This document shows positions 32,151 through 43,268 of a stretch of DNA of 64,000 nt, piece after piece. The notes under the pieces were generated by a model. That model was not told the origin of the DNA. It did no database searches and saw only the letters and a program-made list of their open reading frames with translations. The position numbers and the translations under genes are program-made. Within the stretch, counting starts at the first letter, position 1. Each line of letters begins with the position of its first letter. Source of the stretch: Pisolithus tinctorius (taxonomy: Eukaryota; Basidiomycota; Agaricomycetes; Boletales; Pisolithaceae); assembly GCA_024663395.1 (NCBI GenBank), contig JANFAH010000017.1, forward strand, positions 434,001 to 498,000, written 5' to 3'.

Positions 32151-32852
32151 TATACCATACCATGCCTGACCTGCCTGACCTCCTGGGAGCAGGTCTACAG
32201 TGTATGTACATACTGGTACCAGTACCATGCCAGAGATGCATGTATTACCACAATGGTGGCTCTGGTAATGACCAGAAGACTACCCAACTACCCAGTACAT
32301 TTAAACTGTGAATTCAATGCCTTATAGCCTCCAGCAAGCCAGAACAGTACCATGAAAGTCACCATCATGCTATACAGCAAAAACATTTGAGTTATGCCAG
32401 CCAGTCATCATTCAATCATCTAGGTGAACCATGACTCCATTGGCCCTTAGTGCTTGTCACACCATGGCCTTGGTACAGACATCACTGTACTGGATTGGTT
32501 TTCCAGTATCTGAATCATACAGTAACAACTACCAGCAGGGGTAGCTACTTCTTCCTGGAGATCACATTTTGACAATATAGAATATATTGCTGGAGCTAAC
32601 AAGGTACAAGTACAAAGACAAAAAAACACAAATGGATTGTGAAATGACATGTACATTAATGTTAGTTGACCTCCATCCTACCTTCCTGTCTGGGCACTGA
32701 TCCTACTGCTGGTGGTGGTGGAGTAATGGAGATTGCCAGACCTCCAGCAGGTCCATGCACAGGTTCAACATTTGAAGGAGGTACTTCCAAGCCAGCACCT
32801 CCCTTGAATGAAGCCAGGGGGGAGGTTCAGTGGACTCCTGTCTTGAGCCACT
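32151..32852. other. Interval without a supported gene
   Basis: Short frames only. I see no terminal repeats, RNA gene or coding segment that extends the neighbouring Zn2Cys6 pseudogene with confidence. Confidence 0.35.
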
Positions 32853-33740
32853 TCAGGATGATTGAACCTCTACAACTCCAGTGGCAGTGCCAAGTTCCAC
32901 CATGACCAGCATGTGAGGTACCAGTGTAGGGTTGGAAGTCATGTGAAATGGGACCAGAGGATGGTTAAGCACATCTGGGGCCAGGAATAGGTGATTATGG
33001 ATGGCATCTACCACCTGATGGAGAGCAGCAAGCTCAGTATGGGTTACTTCTATCTCCTGCCTCATGTCAGCATTCTCCTGATTGAGGATGGTAACCTCTT
33101 CCCAATACTTGTCACAATGGCATGGATCATGAGCACCAGTTGTAGTAGTTGGCACTGGAGTGATGGGTGGGTCTGTTGCAATGCTTCTTGCATGAGACTG
33201 TGACCAGGATAGCCATGATGGAGTAACAATTTCCACTACTCAATAGAAATATTAGTTCAACTGATTAGCCAAAAATATAGGACTGTGAATAACTTACTGG
33301 GGTGGCCAGTCCATGGGCCAGGAGGTGAATGATGGCTTGTTACTTTGGATGGACCAGCAGATTGATTTTGGCTTGGTGCCCTTTGATGTTTGGCTCATTG
33401 ACTAGTCAATGGAGCTGGCACAGCAAGCATTGAAGTGGTGGCAAGGCTGGCAGTGTCTTCTGGGGATCATTGTTGGTGAGGCCTTGAATGGGGGGCTTTT
33501 TGCTGCATCTTGGACTTGTCTCCCCTCCCCTTGAACAAGCTGCATGAGTATTTGGTACAGTGGCATTGCCAGCATGCCCTGCCAGCTGGCACCATACAGG
33601 GCCAACTCCTTTCCCAGCATCTCACACACTGCTCAGCTTCTGGCACTACCTCCCAGAACTCAGGAGGGTTGTTGATGTCTTGCTGGTCCTGCACATCCTT
33701 GTTGACTGCTGATTTTGCCTTCTTTGTTGGTCTCCTTGAC
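32853..33740 (-). pseudogene. Second Zn2Cys6/coiled-coil protein of the 12698-13812 family, decayed
   Basis: The minus strand from about 33740 encodes a cysteine array with the same spacing as the 12.7-kb gene, C-x2-C-x6-C-x7-C-x2-C-x6-C (in QCVRCWERSWPC and RACWQCHCTKYSC). The exon then meets a TGA where Arg would fit and a TAG further on. A 60-nt intron with GTAAGT and AG ends lies at about 33301-33240. The last exon has DPCHCDKYWEEV and a coiled coil (ILNQENADMRQEIEVTHTEL), matching the position of the coiled coil in the other copy. N-terminal exons are not certain. Confidence 0.55.
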
Positions 33741-34405
33741 TGATGTCACACACCAAAGGTGTTGTGGACATGGTTACAGCTGACTCTGCCTAACTCGACA
33801 ACAAGTTGCACACAATGCTCATGCCATGCAGATGAAGACTAAAGGCCTCATGTGTAGAAAGACTGCCAGACATTAGCAGTCATCCTTTGCACAAGAATGA
33901 GTTGTCAGTGCTAAAGAGAAAAGAGGAAGCAAGTTAAGCATGCATTAAAGGTTTTTAGCACCCATGTATGGCATTCTGGTTTTCATCATATCTCCACCAT
34001 TTCCAAAGATATCAACTCTGTTCCCACACTCGCTTAAAGTGCTCAGCCCCATGATTCTTCCTTCCAAATTTGGAGAGGATCCTCACACCCTATGCATTTC
34101 TACAGCACTCCATCCATCAGATGCTCATTTTGCTAAGTCCATCAATCATGGCCACCTCTTCATCAATCATCTTGCTTGTCTGACTAAGCAAGGACTGCTG
34201 ACTAAGTGTGGGGTGGACTGCAGATGATGAAGGAAGGCAGATAGACTCTTCTGAATGAGCCTCAACTACCAAGTATATGAATGATGACAGATAGATCCCT
34301 TTGTGGAGCCTCAACTGTTGACAAGAAGTTATGCTGAGAAGAACTGACTGACTGCTGAGTGAATGGCTTCTGATTGCTTCCAGGGTGTAGCTAAGTACAT
34401 GGGGG

Positions 34406-34414
34406 TTTATATAC
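34406..34414 (-). promoter_or_regulatory. Possible TATA box upstream of the second Zn2Cys6 gene
   Basis: On the minus strand AGTATATAAACCCCC stands about 650 bp before the cysteine array, followed by a pyrimidine-rich leader. No start codon or 5' exon can be linked to it with certainty, so this is a weak call. Confidence 0.3.
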
Positions 34415-34989
34415 TGTGGGGGGAGTGCAGCTTGTGACAAACAAAGCACAAATGCTTGGTAAGTAATGAGTAAGGACTGAGTAATCATGATGAGTAAGCA
34501 AGAAATGAACAGTAAGCAAGCAAAGAAGATTGGTAAGTATTGGCAATGAATGAGTCAAGGACAGTCAAAATATCACAAAATGAGTCAAATGGAGTCAGAA
34601 ACTGAGTAAGTGCACTGATATCATATTAGGGGGTGGCGATGCAAGTCAGATCTTGGCAGAGACATCATTAGATCCAAAGATGGCATGACAGATGGATGGT
34701 GTTTCCAGATAGGGAAGTATTAATTCCAGAATTGAAGGGCATGAGTCAGGCATCAAAGGGGCTAGGGCATTTGGGGGTCTGTGGGGCAATGGGAGCATAA
34801 GCAATCATGTCTCCCACCCTTCCATCCTCTCAGCAAAGTTAACAAAAACTTCATGAATGGGGCTCTGATGGAAGAGGAGAAGGGGGGATGTCTTCTGCTG
34901 GATCTTGCAGTAAGAAGGCAAGATGCACATCATACTCATCATGAATGTGATCAGGGAGGCTGGAGAACAGTAGATGATGCTGCAGCTGT
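34415..34989. other. Interval without a supported gene
   Basis: Contains runs of AGTAAG and GAGTCA-like short repeats (34440-34620) and no coding segment I can support. It lies between the Zn2Cys6 promoter candidate and the truncated end of Gypsy-C. Confidence 0.35.
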
Positions 34990-35299
34990 CACAATGTGGG
35001 GAGAATGATGGATAGCAAACACATGGAGAAAACGTTATCATGGCCTCCTTGTGATCTAAACAAGTCATCGACCAACACTAAAAACCCTGCTCAGGTTGTT
35101 TCATGTGGCGACACATCTCCTTGCATGCAAAGTAGTCTTCTTCATCTTCAGAATTTACGAACTGTGGAAGAGGCTGTAGTCTGTTTCGAGGGCATGTCGG
35201 AATTAATACCTGTCTTCCTGTGTTAGGGTCGCGAATCTCTAGGGACTGTTCCCTGTTGGGGAAATCTCATAGGACGCTGGTGAGCAGACAGAAGAAGGG

Positions 35300-36673
35300 T
35301 CACCCAAGAAGTAGATCAAATGGAGCGTGATCAACAACCTGAATTTGGAGGTGCACTTCAATATTCCCTATGCGCAAGGATGCGTTCTCTATGACACCTA
35401 GAGTACTTTCTTTGGATTGGTTAGTGGCTTCGAGAGTCATGCTCATGTCAGAGCAAAGTGGAGCCCCTAAGGCCTCCCATAGTTCACAACGCAAGGCTAC
35501 CACCTGACAACCACTGTCCAGAATGCATTTGACATGGAGTTTGTCCATTAAGATGCCATTGACAGCACGTAAGGGGGCAGTAGCGAGGCCTACACACTTC
35601 CCTTCAACGTCTCTGACCCAGAATTGTTCATAGGATGCCCAGGTAGGTGATGCCACAGCTTCTGACGCTGTTTCCAGGCTCCCAATCGTTATCTTCTTCA
35701 TTGCAGCCAGTTCTTGGACCTGCTTACGAATCTCTGGGCTGACAGCAAGGAGGTCTTTGGTAGAGATCTCCATCTTTGCTTCTAAGACTTGGTTTATGAG
35801 ACGTCTGGTAGCAGCCACTTCATCGAAACTGCTCTGGTATTGAAATTGGGGTGCGGGAATTGTTGTAGGCTTAGATTTCCTGGAATCTGTGGGATTAGAG
35901 ATGGCCAGAGTTTTGCTAACAGTTGGGTCCTCTGTAACATGGACAGGATCATTTGAAACGGAATTAACGACTGGCCTGGGGGCAGATGACACATTAGCAG
36001 GCGCTGGACTTGTCGCGGGGTTTCACTGACGGCAGGCTGGAATTTCTACACCATCGAAACAAGCGACCTTCTTCTTCTTGATATTATTTTTCAATTCTTC
36101 TACTTGCACATAAGCTCTCGCCAAGGCATGCTGGTCTTCTTCATCGGCATTACTCTCTAGATCTTCATCGATTAGGTAGGAGGAGGGATGTAGGTCAACC
36201 TGAAACTCCACAGGTTCTTCATTAGTGAAGAACATCGTGCTGATGAGATGAGGTGGGGTATCACATCCTTGGGACAAGTTCGATGACTAGCTAGGACGTT
36301 GTACAGAGACGAGGTTTGCTGAGGCGATGATAGAATCGCACATGGCAAGGAAGTTGTCGATCTTTTCTTTAAAGTTCTGGCCAGCAGCTGTCCTAGGAAT
36401 GTCAGAACCATCAGGCATAAATACTCTTCCCCCTATCAAGGTGCATTTCCCTGCTTGTATGTATTCACGACACAGTGCGCACTCTGCTGTATGGTGACCA
36501 TCAGTGCTCCCGCAGAAGAAACACCATGGGTCAAAAGAGCGATGGAATTGGGCCTCTTGACCTTGCTGAGGGGGTGATGTGTCGGTAGGTTGTTGGGCGA
36601 CTTGGATGTACTCACATTTTAAGATAGTGGGGACAGTCAATGAAGAAGGGGGTGCAGAGTTCTGGGGAAACAA
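35300..36673 (-). pseudogene. Gypsy-C zinc knuckle and aspartic protease
   Basis: The knuckle reads CFFCGSTDGHHTAEC, C-x2-C-x6-H-x4-C, wider than canonical. The protease active site is CILDSGCQVVAL, with Asp-Ser-Gly intact, and the fold continues to LQIQVVDHAPFDLLLG. Between them two TGA stops (36287 and 36023 ends) fall where Arg codons are likely. This copy is useful as the less damaged reference for Gypsy-A. Confidence 0.7.
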
Positions 36674-36700
36674 AGCTGAGGAATCAGGTTGAGGGAGATT

Positions 36701-37480
36701 TCATTTTGCTCCACTGAGTAGGTAGTTAGCGTGCTTGTAGACCAGATCAAACTCCCAAGGTTTGTCGATGTCGTGATCTAGGTCTGAAAGTTGCAATCGT
36801 GTGAGCAAGGAATTCCAGAACCTCGGGGGAAATCCCTCCAGGAATTTCTCGTTGATGTAGTCCTCAGGGAGCTTCTTCTTCTGGATGAGGCCAAGGATGC
36901 ATTGGAATTCCCGGATGTATTTACCAAGATCTTCCAGCGATCCCATAGGTTTCAGAACTTGATGGTAGAGTAAGGTTTCGAGGTCGGTCTTGGTATAGCG
37001 ACAATCTTTCACCGAGGCACCTGGATAGTAGTTCAGGAGTTCTTTGGAAAATGTGTCCCAGTCATTGAAGCCGTCAGTTGCAGCATCTAGGGTGGACCAA
37101 AATTCTGCCTCGTTGTGATTGGCATAATGGATGACCCAGTGGATTTTATCTTTTCCGGTGTCAAGCCCAGCTTCGACGCAGAGTTGTTCGACATCCTCAA
37201 GGTAGTGAGTGATGTCTTCAGTGCGACCAGAAAACTTTGGGGCTTTGTTAGAGCCCCTGAGCGGCATGTCTCTGGCTCCAGACATTTTTCGAGGTGGTAT
37301 GGGGATCTGGATTGGAATTCGGGGAAGGATAGGAGCAGAACTCGAGAGAGTCGAGGCAAGAGTATTCTGTATGGGTATTTGAGTAGAATGGGTGATAGCG
37401 GAATTTGCGATTAGGGAGTGGGAAGGAAGGAGGAGCTGTTCAGCAGCTAGTTCTGAATCACTGGATGGTGAGGACGACAA
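36701..37480 (-). CDS. Gypsy-C gag, open 259-aa frame
   Basis: The frame contains the gag core (GRTEDITHYLEDVEQLCVEA, HYANHNEAEFWSTLD, YYPGASVKDCRYTK, YIREFQCILGLI) after a Ser/Pro-rich leader. It ends at a TGA (36701-36703) that probably replaces an Arg codon, because homologous sequence with the knuckle continues downstream. It is a fragment of a dead element, although the frame itself is open. Confidence 0.7.
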   Translation of the reverse strand: MSSSPSSDSELAAEQLLLPSHSLIANSAITHSTQIPIQNTLASTLSSSAPILPRIPIQIPIPPRKMSGARDMPLRGSNKAPKFSGRTEDITHYLEDVEQLCVEAGLDTGKDKIHWVIHYANHNEAEFWSTLDAATDGFNDWDTFSKELLNYYPGASVKDCRYTKTDLETLLYHQVLKPMGSLEDLGKYIREFQCILGLIQKKKLPEDYINEKFLEGFPPRFWNSLLTRLQLSDLDHDIDKPWEFDLVYKHANYLLSGAK

Positions 37481-38780
37481 AGAAGTTAGTTCTGAGAGGG
37501 GCGAAAGTTCTTGATGTTCAACAGGAGGATTGAAGGGCTTGTCAAAGTCGAAGCCTCCTGGAAATGCTGGGTAAAATGCTGGGGACTCTGGGCTCCGAAA
37601 GATCTCGTCTAAACCGAGATCTGAGTCTGACGAGTGCAGCTCTGAAATATCTCTAGGATCAGCTACCGGAATTAAGATTTCTGCTGAGGAAATAGATAGT
37701 CTGCAGAAGGGCTCTAGGAGCTCTTCGAGTTCGGTTCTTTGATGAGTGGGTCATAAGGATCTCCTTTCCAGATCTACAGACCCCTTGCGGTGGGCTCCAA
37801 AATGATGTGGGACAGTACCTCTGGGTAGCGTGTGAATAGGGGAAAGCTGTAGGGAAAATCCCTAGGCTCGACACAAGGGGTGCTGAGTAGGAAGGTGACG
37901 TAGAATGCGATGGTAGAGTTGGTCAGAGAGTCGAATGTGGGTCATGGAATTTAATTCCACAGGGTCAAAGGTAGGGACAGACTTGCTTTTGAAATTCTGG
38001 ACGACAATCTTGCACCGAGGAAGTAACTCCGAGACGAATTAAGTGTGCGGGAGAGGAAAACGAGTACTAGTGGAACAAGGACACAAAGATGCAGTAGACA
38101 CAGTAGATGCAAGGACACAGATACACAGTGGACACAGAGGACGCGAAGACTCTTTGAACTCCTTCGACTTGCACAAGACACAGGATGTGGGTCCTAAAAG
38201 AGATTATCCTCATTTCATTGCTGAGGCGGAATTATATAGTACATGGATAGTAAGGTACTGATCAGAGAAATGTGGGGTGGGAGAAGCAAAACTCCGAAAA
38301 ATAAAGGGGACGGCGTGTCAGATGTCAAAGCCATACAGCAACATGTGAAAACAAACTGTAAGGTAGTAACTGAGAAAGACAACAGCAAAGACAGGTATCT
38401 TCCGACAGGACGAGTGTACACTGTACCATAGAGTGGAACGCAAAGGGTAGAGGCCATAGGTAGAAAGGGGTTCTCGCATTGTGGAGAAAGGTTTGCAGGA
38501 ACAGAACGAGAGGGGTAACTGGAGTTTTTACTGATAATCTGCATGGTTTCCTGGCTTCATGGTGAGGTGAAGGTTGAGGCAACACAACTGTGGAATTTCC
38601 AGATAGACATATGTCAGGTTGATATTGACATGGAATTCCAGGACAATGACTGATGTGTGTTACTGATGGATAGGGAAGCTCCAAAGGTTCGACAGGCGAG
38701 GTGGCACACAAGGCAATGCACAAGGTGGATGCAGTAATTCCAAAGACGACAGACATGGAACTCTGGTAGGGGTTGACTTT

Positions 38781-40487
38781 GGTAGCGGTGGAATTTTGGT
38801 GTTGGCATCCCTATTTTGGCCTCAGGGGGAATACCACTCCCTACAATGGCGAGGCAAGTCAGGGAAAATAGATCACTTCCGAATTCCAAAAATCGAGCTT
38901 CTACAGTCCTTTGGCCATAATATTCGAGATGTCAGTTCCCTCATTCAGTACACTGCTGATGTCAGTGAGTGCCTCCTCATAACCCACTACAAGGACCCCT
39001 TCACCCACACCAATCACCAAAGGACCAGTTTCACAAAACAACTTGTGCTACTACTTGACTGTGAGGAGTCTATTCACCAATTTGATCTTTATTCTCTGCT
39101 GTCCAAGAGGGGCATCAACCTCATGAATACACTGTAGGAATAGGTAAAATAGATATACCTAGAAATAGTAATAGTCAGTAATGATGGGCGAGTATAATGC
39201 TCGACCCAAGAGGGAGGTTTTCTCTGGAGAAATGAAGTGTAGTAAAAATGTAAAAATGCGAACTAGAAGAGAAAACTTAGCTCTGCCTGTCTAACAACTG
39301 TTGCCAGTCCTCCTGGCACTTTGGGTACTCCCCAAAGTAATAAATCTAACTTCGAACTCTCGCCAAAATGTGAGACAAAATCACCCTACTACTGAGGGCC
39401 TGTGACATGTACTGGTTGTTATTATGGTAAACTGAACTCGTGCGAACACAGCACACATGCTTAGTCAGCAATGTGGCTGCTCGCCACTAAGTCCAGTGGT
39501 ACAATGCAAAAACAAAAGCAAGAAAACAAAACAAGTCCTTCCACCCCTAAACCCCTGACCAAAACAGATTCTCCTAGGGAACTCGAACTCATTCCCTACA
39601 ACGCCATGTGTGGAATCCAATGTTCCTCAATATATTGACCCGACACTGGAGTGGGTTCAGCGTGTTGCCCCAGAAGAAGTGAATAGTTTCCATGGTCCAA
39701 GGGTATTCCATAACCACTTCTTAAAGGGCATCCTTTCCAAGGATTCAACCACCACATTCCATGTCACCGTTCAAACTGATTTTGTGGACAAAACATCAAA
39801 TTACCTCGTTGACACATACAATCTTCCTGACTTTCCAGTTCTTCTCTGGGCTTATATTGATGCCTTCCCTGGCAACCACTCCCATCTACATGGTCGTTTA
39901 CTTAAGGGATGGAGAAAGTTTCAGTTGCAACTGCAATCACGCCTTTATCCATGCAACCTCCTACCAAGTCAACAAGTCCAAGCTCTTCCACCATCGACAG
40001 AGCACCCCCTTGGAAAATGTGATGCTATGCTGGTTCACCATAGGCCTTCATCAGGAATACCAAGTAAGTTTCCTCCACTAAAGTGCTCCCACTCTCATTT
40101 TATTTTTTAGCAGCCATTGTTGCTCAAGTCCACACTGTATTTGCGTTCTCATCAAGGGGTTCGGCTCTCCCCACTGGTCTTTCTGATCCATTGTTATATG
40201 TCCAGTACTTCACTTTTACAGCAATGCCTTCCAATCAACCTGATGTCAGGATGTATGCTGTAGAATGTATGTTTGTCAACAACCCAGAAGATGGTACAAG
40301 GTCTCGTGTGGGTGCAATCATTTCATTGCTGGATGTCATTCACGCAGTGGAGTTGATACCCAAGTATGGGACGGTTGCCAACCACGGGGTTACCTTTGAA
40401 ACATGCTTAGAACTTTATGACAGATTTTACCTGAACAATTTCACAGATACAGAATGGTACTACACTATGTACCAGGACTACCAGTAG
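38781..40487 (+). pseudogene. DUF6830-like gene remnant (Plavaka/KDZ-associated fungal family), split by a solo LTR
   Basis: The first part (38781-39132) encodes HFRIPKIELLQSFGHNI, IQYTADVSECLLITHYKDP and CEESIHQFDLYSLL. This is the pattern of a domain very common in Agaricomycetes and linked with Plavaka-type transposon genes. After the 39133-39600 insertion it continues with FHNHFLKGILSKDSTT, LPDFPVLLWAYI and LHGRLLKGW. A 50-nt intron starts with GTAAGTTTCC near 40062. The last exon has HTVFAFSSRG, LLYVQYFTFTAMP, VGAIISLLDVIHAVELIP and FYLNNFTDTEWYYTM. The 5' part of the gene is missing, cut by Gypsy-C. The family assignment is from memory of the motif pattern, not a search. Confidence 0.6.
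39133..39600. mobile_element. 468-bp solo LTR-like insertion in the DUF6830-like gene
   Basis: Ends are TGTAGGAAT and ATTCCCTACA. Flanks are ACAC (39129-39132) and ACGC (39601-39604), a 4-bp duplication that differs by one CpG to CpA change. Removing it with one flank rejoins the host frame as NLMNTPCVESNVPQY. No internal coding was found, so a solo LTR is the best reading; a short terminal-repeat DNA element remains possible. Confidence 0.65.
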
Positions 40488-40763
40488 ATTGTATGGTAGA
40501 TTACTACTACATGTTTACCAGAAATCTCGGGTTGATAAATTTCACTGGACATACACATGATTTGGCTCTTGTGAAGACTGAGTCAAGTGTGAAAACAAGT
40601 GATACAGAATTATTGATTGTGATTTTATTTTATTTGTTTTCCCTTGCTACCTGATCCTCCAATCAGCGCTCGAGATCTCTTTGTCATAAGCTCTATGTAA
40701 ACCCCATTGATTGCTGTCACCCCAAGCGACTATAAGCGAGAAGTTGCCCACTTTACTGATGTC

Positions 40764-40984
40764 CGAGGGTTCCGAGATTAAAAAAACTTCCCTCGATCAA
40801 CTGTATTCCACATCGACTCACCCATTTGTACAGCATCATTGGTGCAAAGGCAACAGGCATCATATGGTGGTAGCTGGGGGTGCTGAACCTTAATAATTAA
40901 CTAAGCAGTAACCCAAGACAGTACCCACTGAAGTCAAGCCTATCATCAATGACCCTCCATATTGTTCAGCACAACTTGTCGATG
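40764..40984 (-). pseudogene. Zinc-finger-like family member H, 3' piece (separated from 51132-51817 by the LINE)
   Basis: The reverse complement matches the 59.9-61.1 kb copy at about 60570-60770. In gene order it carries the end of one exon (TSCAEQYGGSLM), the 55-nt intron ending in TTATTAAG, and the start of the next exon near 40888. Similarity stops abruptly at about 40764, so this copy is truncated. The LINE (40998-51118) was inserted into it. Confidence 0.65.
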
Positions 40985-41205
40985 AAGTATCAGGAAATGC
41001 TCCTTGACTCTGCTCCACCTGGCACCCCAACTAGGACCCTGGGAAAAAAAACTTTTCAGGACTTGTTGCACCAGCTAGGAAAAGTAAAAAGTAGAGCCTG
41101 TTTCAGGCAAAGTGACAAAAAACAAGCAAACCCACCAATCCCCAGAATCACAACCCAGCACAATAACCACATCCATCACCACTGACACCTCACACTCCTC
41201 GCTAC

Positions 41206-43068
41206 ATGACCTCTGCAGGACGAATGTCCTTGAGGTCAAATTCACATGCCATGCCAGGACCCCCACAAGCACCTTGTATATCAGGCCCTGGTTTAACTGG
41301 CAAGTCCACTCGAAGCGGTGGCTTCTCATTAGACGAAATTGTCAACGATCTGGAAGCCGAGATAAAAAATGCTGACTTGGCCAGAGTGTACCTAGACCAG
41401 TTATACACAGTCCAAGGCGAACTGGCCATGCCTGAACATATTTCACACACGCTATTCTACATATCGCAAACTAAAGGAGTAAACAACACATTAAGATCAG
41501 CCATCAGAGCCACAGCATACTTGGTCAGGGAATTAGCAGCATCAGTGATGGCCGAAACTGTCATCAAGGCAGTATCAAGCAATTTAGAAAACTCAGTAGT
41601 CACCACCATCTCCCCCCAGATTGCCAAGATACTATCGACTGCTGAAAAACTAGAAAAAATCAATGAGAATGCAACCTTGCTGAACAATAATTACACTCAA
41701 AGAATAGACTCAATTGCCAACACAACCAATAGTGCAGACAATAATTGCCTAGAAGGGGAAGTCCAGAACATAATCATGGACATAAGTATGATGAAGATGA
41801 TGATGGAAGACATGAAAAACCTGCTGAAAAACTACATGCCACCCACTGTAACCCATATGCCCTACAGAGATGCTCTAGCAACAACAGCAACCAACTCCAA
41901 CCAAATCCTGCTGGGCAAACTTCTATCACCGGAATACACTAAGGCCCACGCTGCAATAAAAGAAAGACAACTACTGATCAATTCCAACAGTAACCACCCC
42001 ACCCTCAATGACTCGTTGTCAAGGGAATCCATCATAGACGCAGTAAAACTGGCCCTAGAGGCAGTAGAAGAAGCCGACAGCCCTGATCTACAGCTCAAGT
42101 CGATCACACAACTACAAAACAATGGCATACTCTTAGAGCTAAACACTCACAAAGCTGTAGCATGGATCAAGGAGCCCATCAACAAAGCAGCTTTCCTTGT
42201 GAAACTAGGTGGCGAGGCCGTGATCAAAAACTGCCACTACAACATAGTTATCCCATTCCTCCCTATCTCAACTAACACAGAACTCCCAGACACCCTCTGT
42301 GAAATGGAAAGTGAAAACAACATCCTGCACGAGTCAATCGCACAAATCAAATGGATCAAAGACCCAACCAAATGCTCCCCCAATCAACGAGTAGCACATG
42401 TGCTAGTCTCCCTCACCTCCCCCGAAATCACTAACCAGCTACTCAGAGATGGCCTCTATTGGGGCCTTGACAGACTACAACCACACAAGGACAGGAAGGA
42501 ACCAGTCAGATGCCTCAGATGTCAGCACATCAGACATCTAGCCAGAGATTGCAAGCAATCTGCAGACCCATGCGGTGTATGTGCTCAGGCCCATTGCATG
42601 CAAGAATGCAACTCCACCATGAACTACTGCATCAATTGCCAGAATGACTCCCACACCAGCGCTGACAGAAACTGCCCTGACCTCACCAGGAGATGCAATG
42701 CCATGGATGAAAAAACCCCAGAAAACCAAATGCCATACTTCCCCACCTCAGAAGAATGGACCCACATTGAGCTACCCCCATGCCCAATGAACCCCATAAT
42801 ACCAACAAGACCCCAACCCCCACAGAACACAGCCCAAAGTCAGTTCAGACAAACGACACTAGGGGAAGTGGCAAACTTCCGTACCATACCACCCAGATGC
42901 AGACAGAACAACATCAGAGGAGGAAGAGGAGGTCCTCTCATGTGCCACTACATGCAACATGACATTCCACACCCTCCAGCTCCAACCCCAACCCAACCTC
43001 TCCCTGCCCCCCCTTCTGCCCCCATCACGAATTCTCAGCCAGGCAATGTCAATTACACCCCCCCATAA
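41206..43068 (+). CDS. LINE ORF1: gag-like nucleic-acid-binding protein, 620 aa, open
   Basis: An open 620-residue frame. The N-terminal third is helical, with heptad-like leucines and isoleucines around residues 130-210, suggesting a coiled coil. The middle (LLELNTHKAVAWIKEP, HVLVSLTSPEITNQLL, GLYWGLDRL) fits the RRM-like segment of Tad-type ORF1. A cluster of CCHC-type knuckles lies near residues 430-490 (CLRCQHIRHLARDC, CGVCAQAHCMQEC, CINCQNDSHTSADRNC). The tail is Pro/Gln-rich. The product would package LINE RNA for reverse transcription. It has no internal stop although ORF2 has at least seven. Confidence 0.85.
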   Translation: MTSAGRMSLRSNSHAMPGPPQAPCISGPGLTGKSTRSGGFSLDEIVNDLEAEIKNADLARVYLDQLYTVQGELAMPEHISHTLFYISQTKGVNNTLRSAIRATAYLVRELAASVMAETVIKAVSSNLENSVVTTISPQIAKILSTAEKLEKINENATLLNNNYTQRIDSIANTTNSADNNCLEGEVQNIIMDISMMKMMMEDMKNLLKNYMPPTVTHMPYRDALATTATNSNQILLGKLLSPEYTKAHAAIKERQLLINSNSNHPTLNDSLSRESIIDAVKLALEAVEEADSPDLQLKSITQLQNNGILLELNTHKAVAWIKEPINKAAFLVKLGGEAVIKNCHYNIVIPFLPISTNTELPDTLCEMESENNILHESIAQIKWIKDPTKCSPNQRVAHVLVSLTSPEITNQLLRDGLYWGLDRLQPHKDRKEPVRCLRCQHIRHLARDCKQSADPCGVCAQAHCMQECNSTMNYCINCQNDSHTSADRNCPDLTRRCNAMDEKTPENQMPYFPTSEEWTHIELPPCPMNPIIPTRPQPPQNTAQSQFRQTTLGEVANFRTIPPRCRQNNIRGGRGGPLMCHYMQHDIPHPPAPTPTQPLPAPPSAPITNSQPGNVNYTPP

Positions 43069-43268
43069 CCAATGAATGAACAACATACATGAAACAATAC
43101 ACTAACTAAACTATGTATTTGGCAACAAAATCTTACAGCTGTTTTCATTAGTATGCGGAAAAGTACTTCAAGTAAAGACACCTGTCAGAAACAGCTGAGT
43201 AGGGACCCCAGAAGTGATGTTGTGGCTGTTGGGCTTGGTGCAGCACTTTCGTACAACCGGTATTTAGA

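Larger units (their letters stand above)
34990..38760 (-). mobile_element. Truncated Ty3/gypsy element (Gypsy-C), minus orientation: LTR, gag, protease
   Basis: Relative of Gypsy-A: primer-binding site at about 37783-37800, gag at 37480-36701, zinc knuckle at 36673-36287 and protease at 35992-35300, then coding traces to about 35060 (RDPNTGRQVLIPTCPR, EDEEDYFACKEM). RT, RNase H, integrase and the 3' LTR are absent, so the element is cut at about 34990. The 5' LTR starts at about 37803 on the plus strand. A TATA-like ACTATATAATTCC lies near 38232, but the outer LTR boundary is not resolved and could lie anywhere from 38500 to 38780. Confidence 0.7.
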
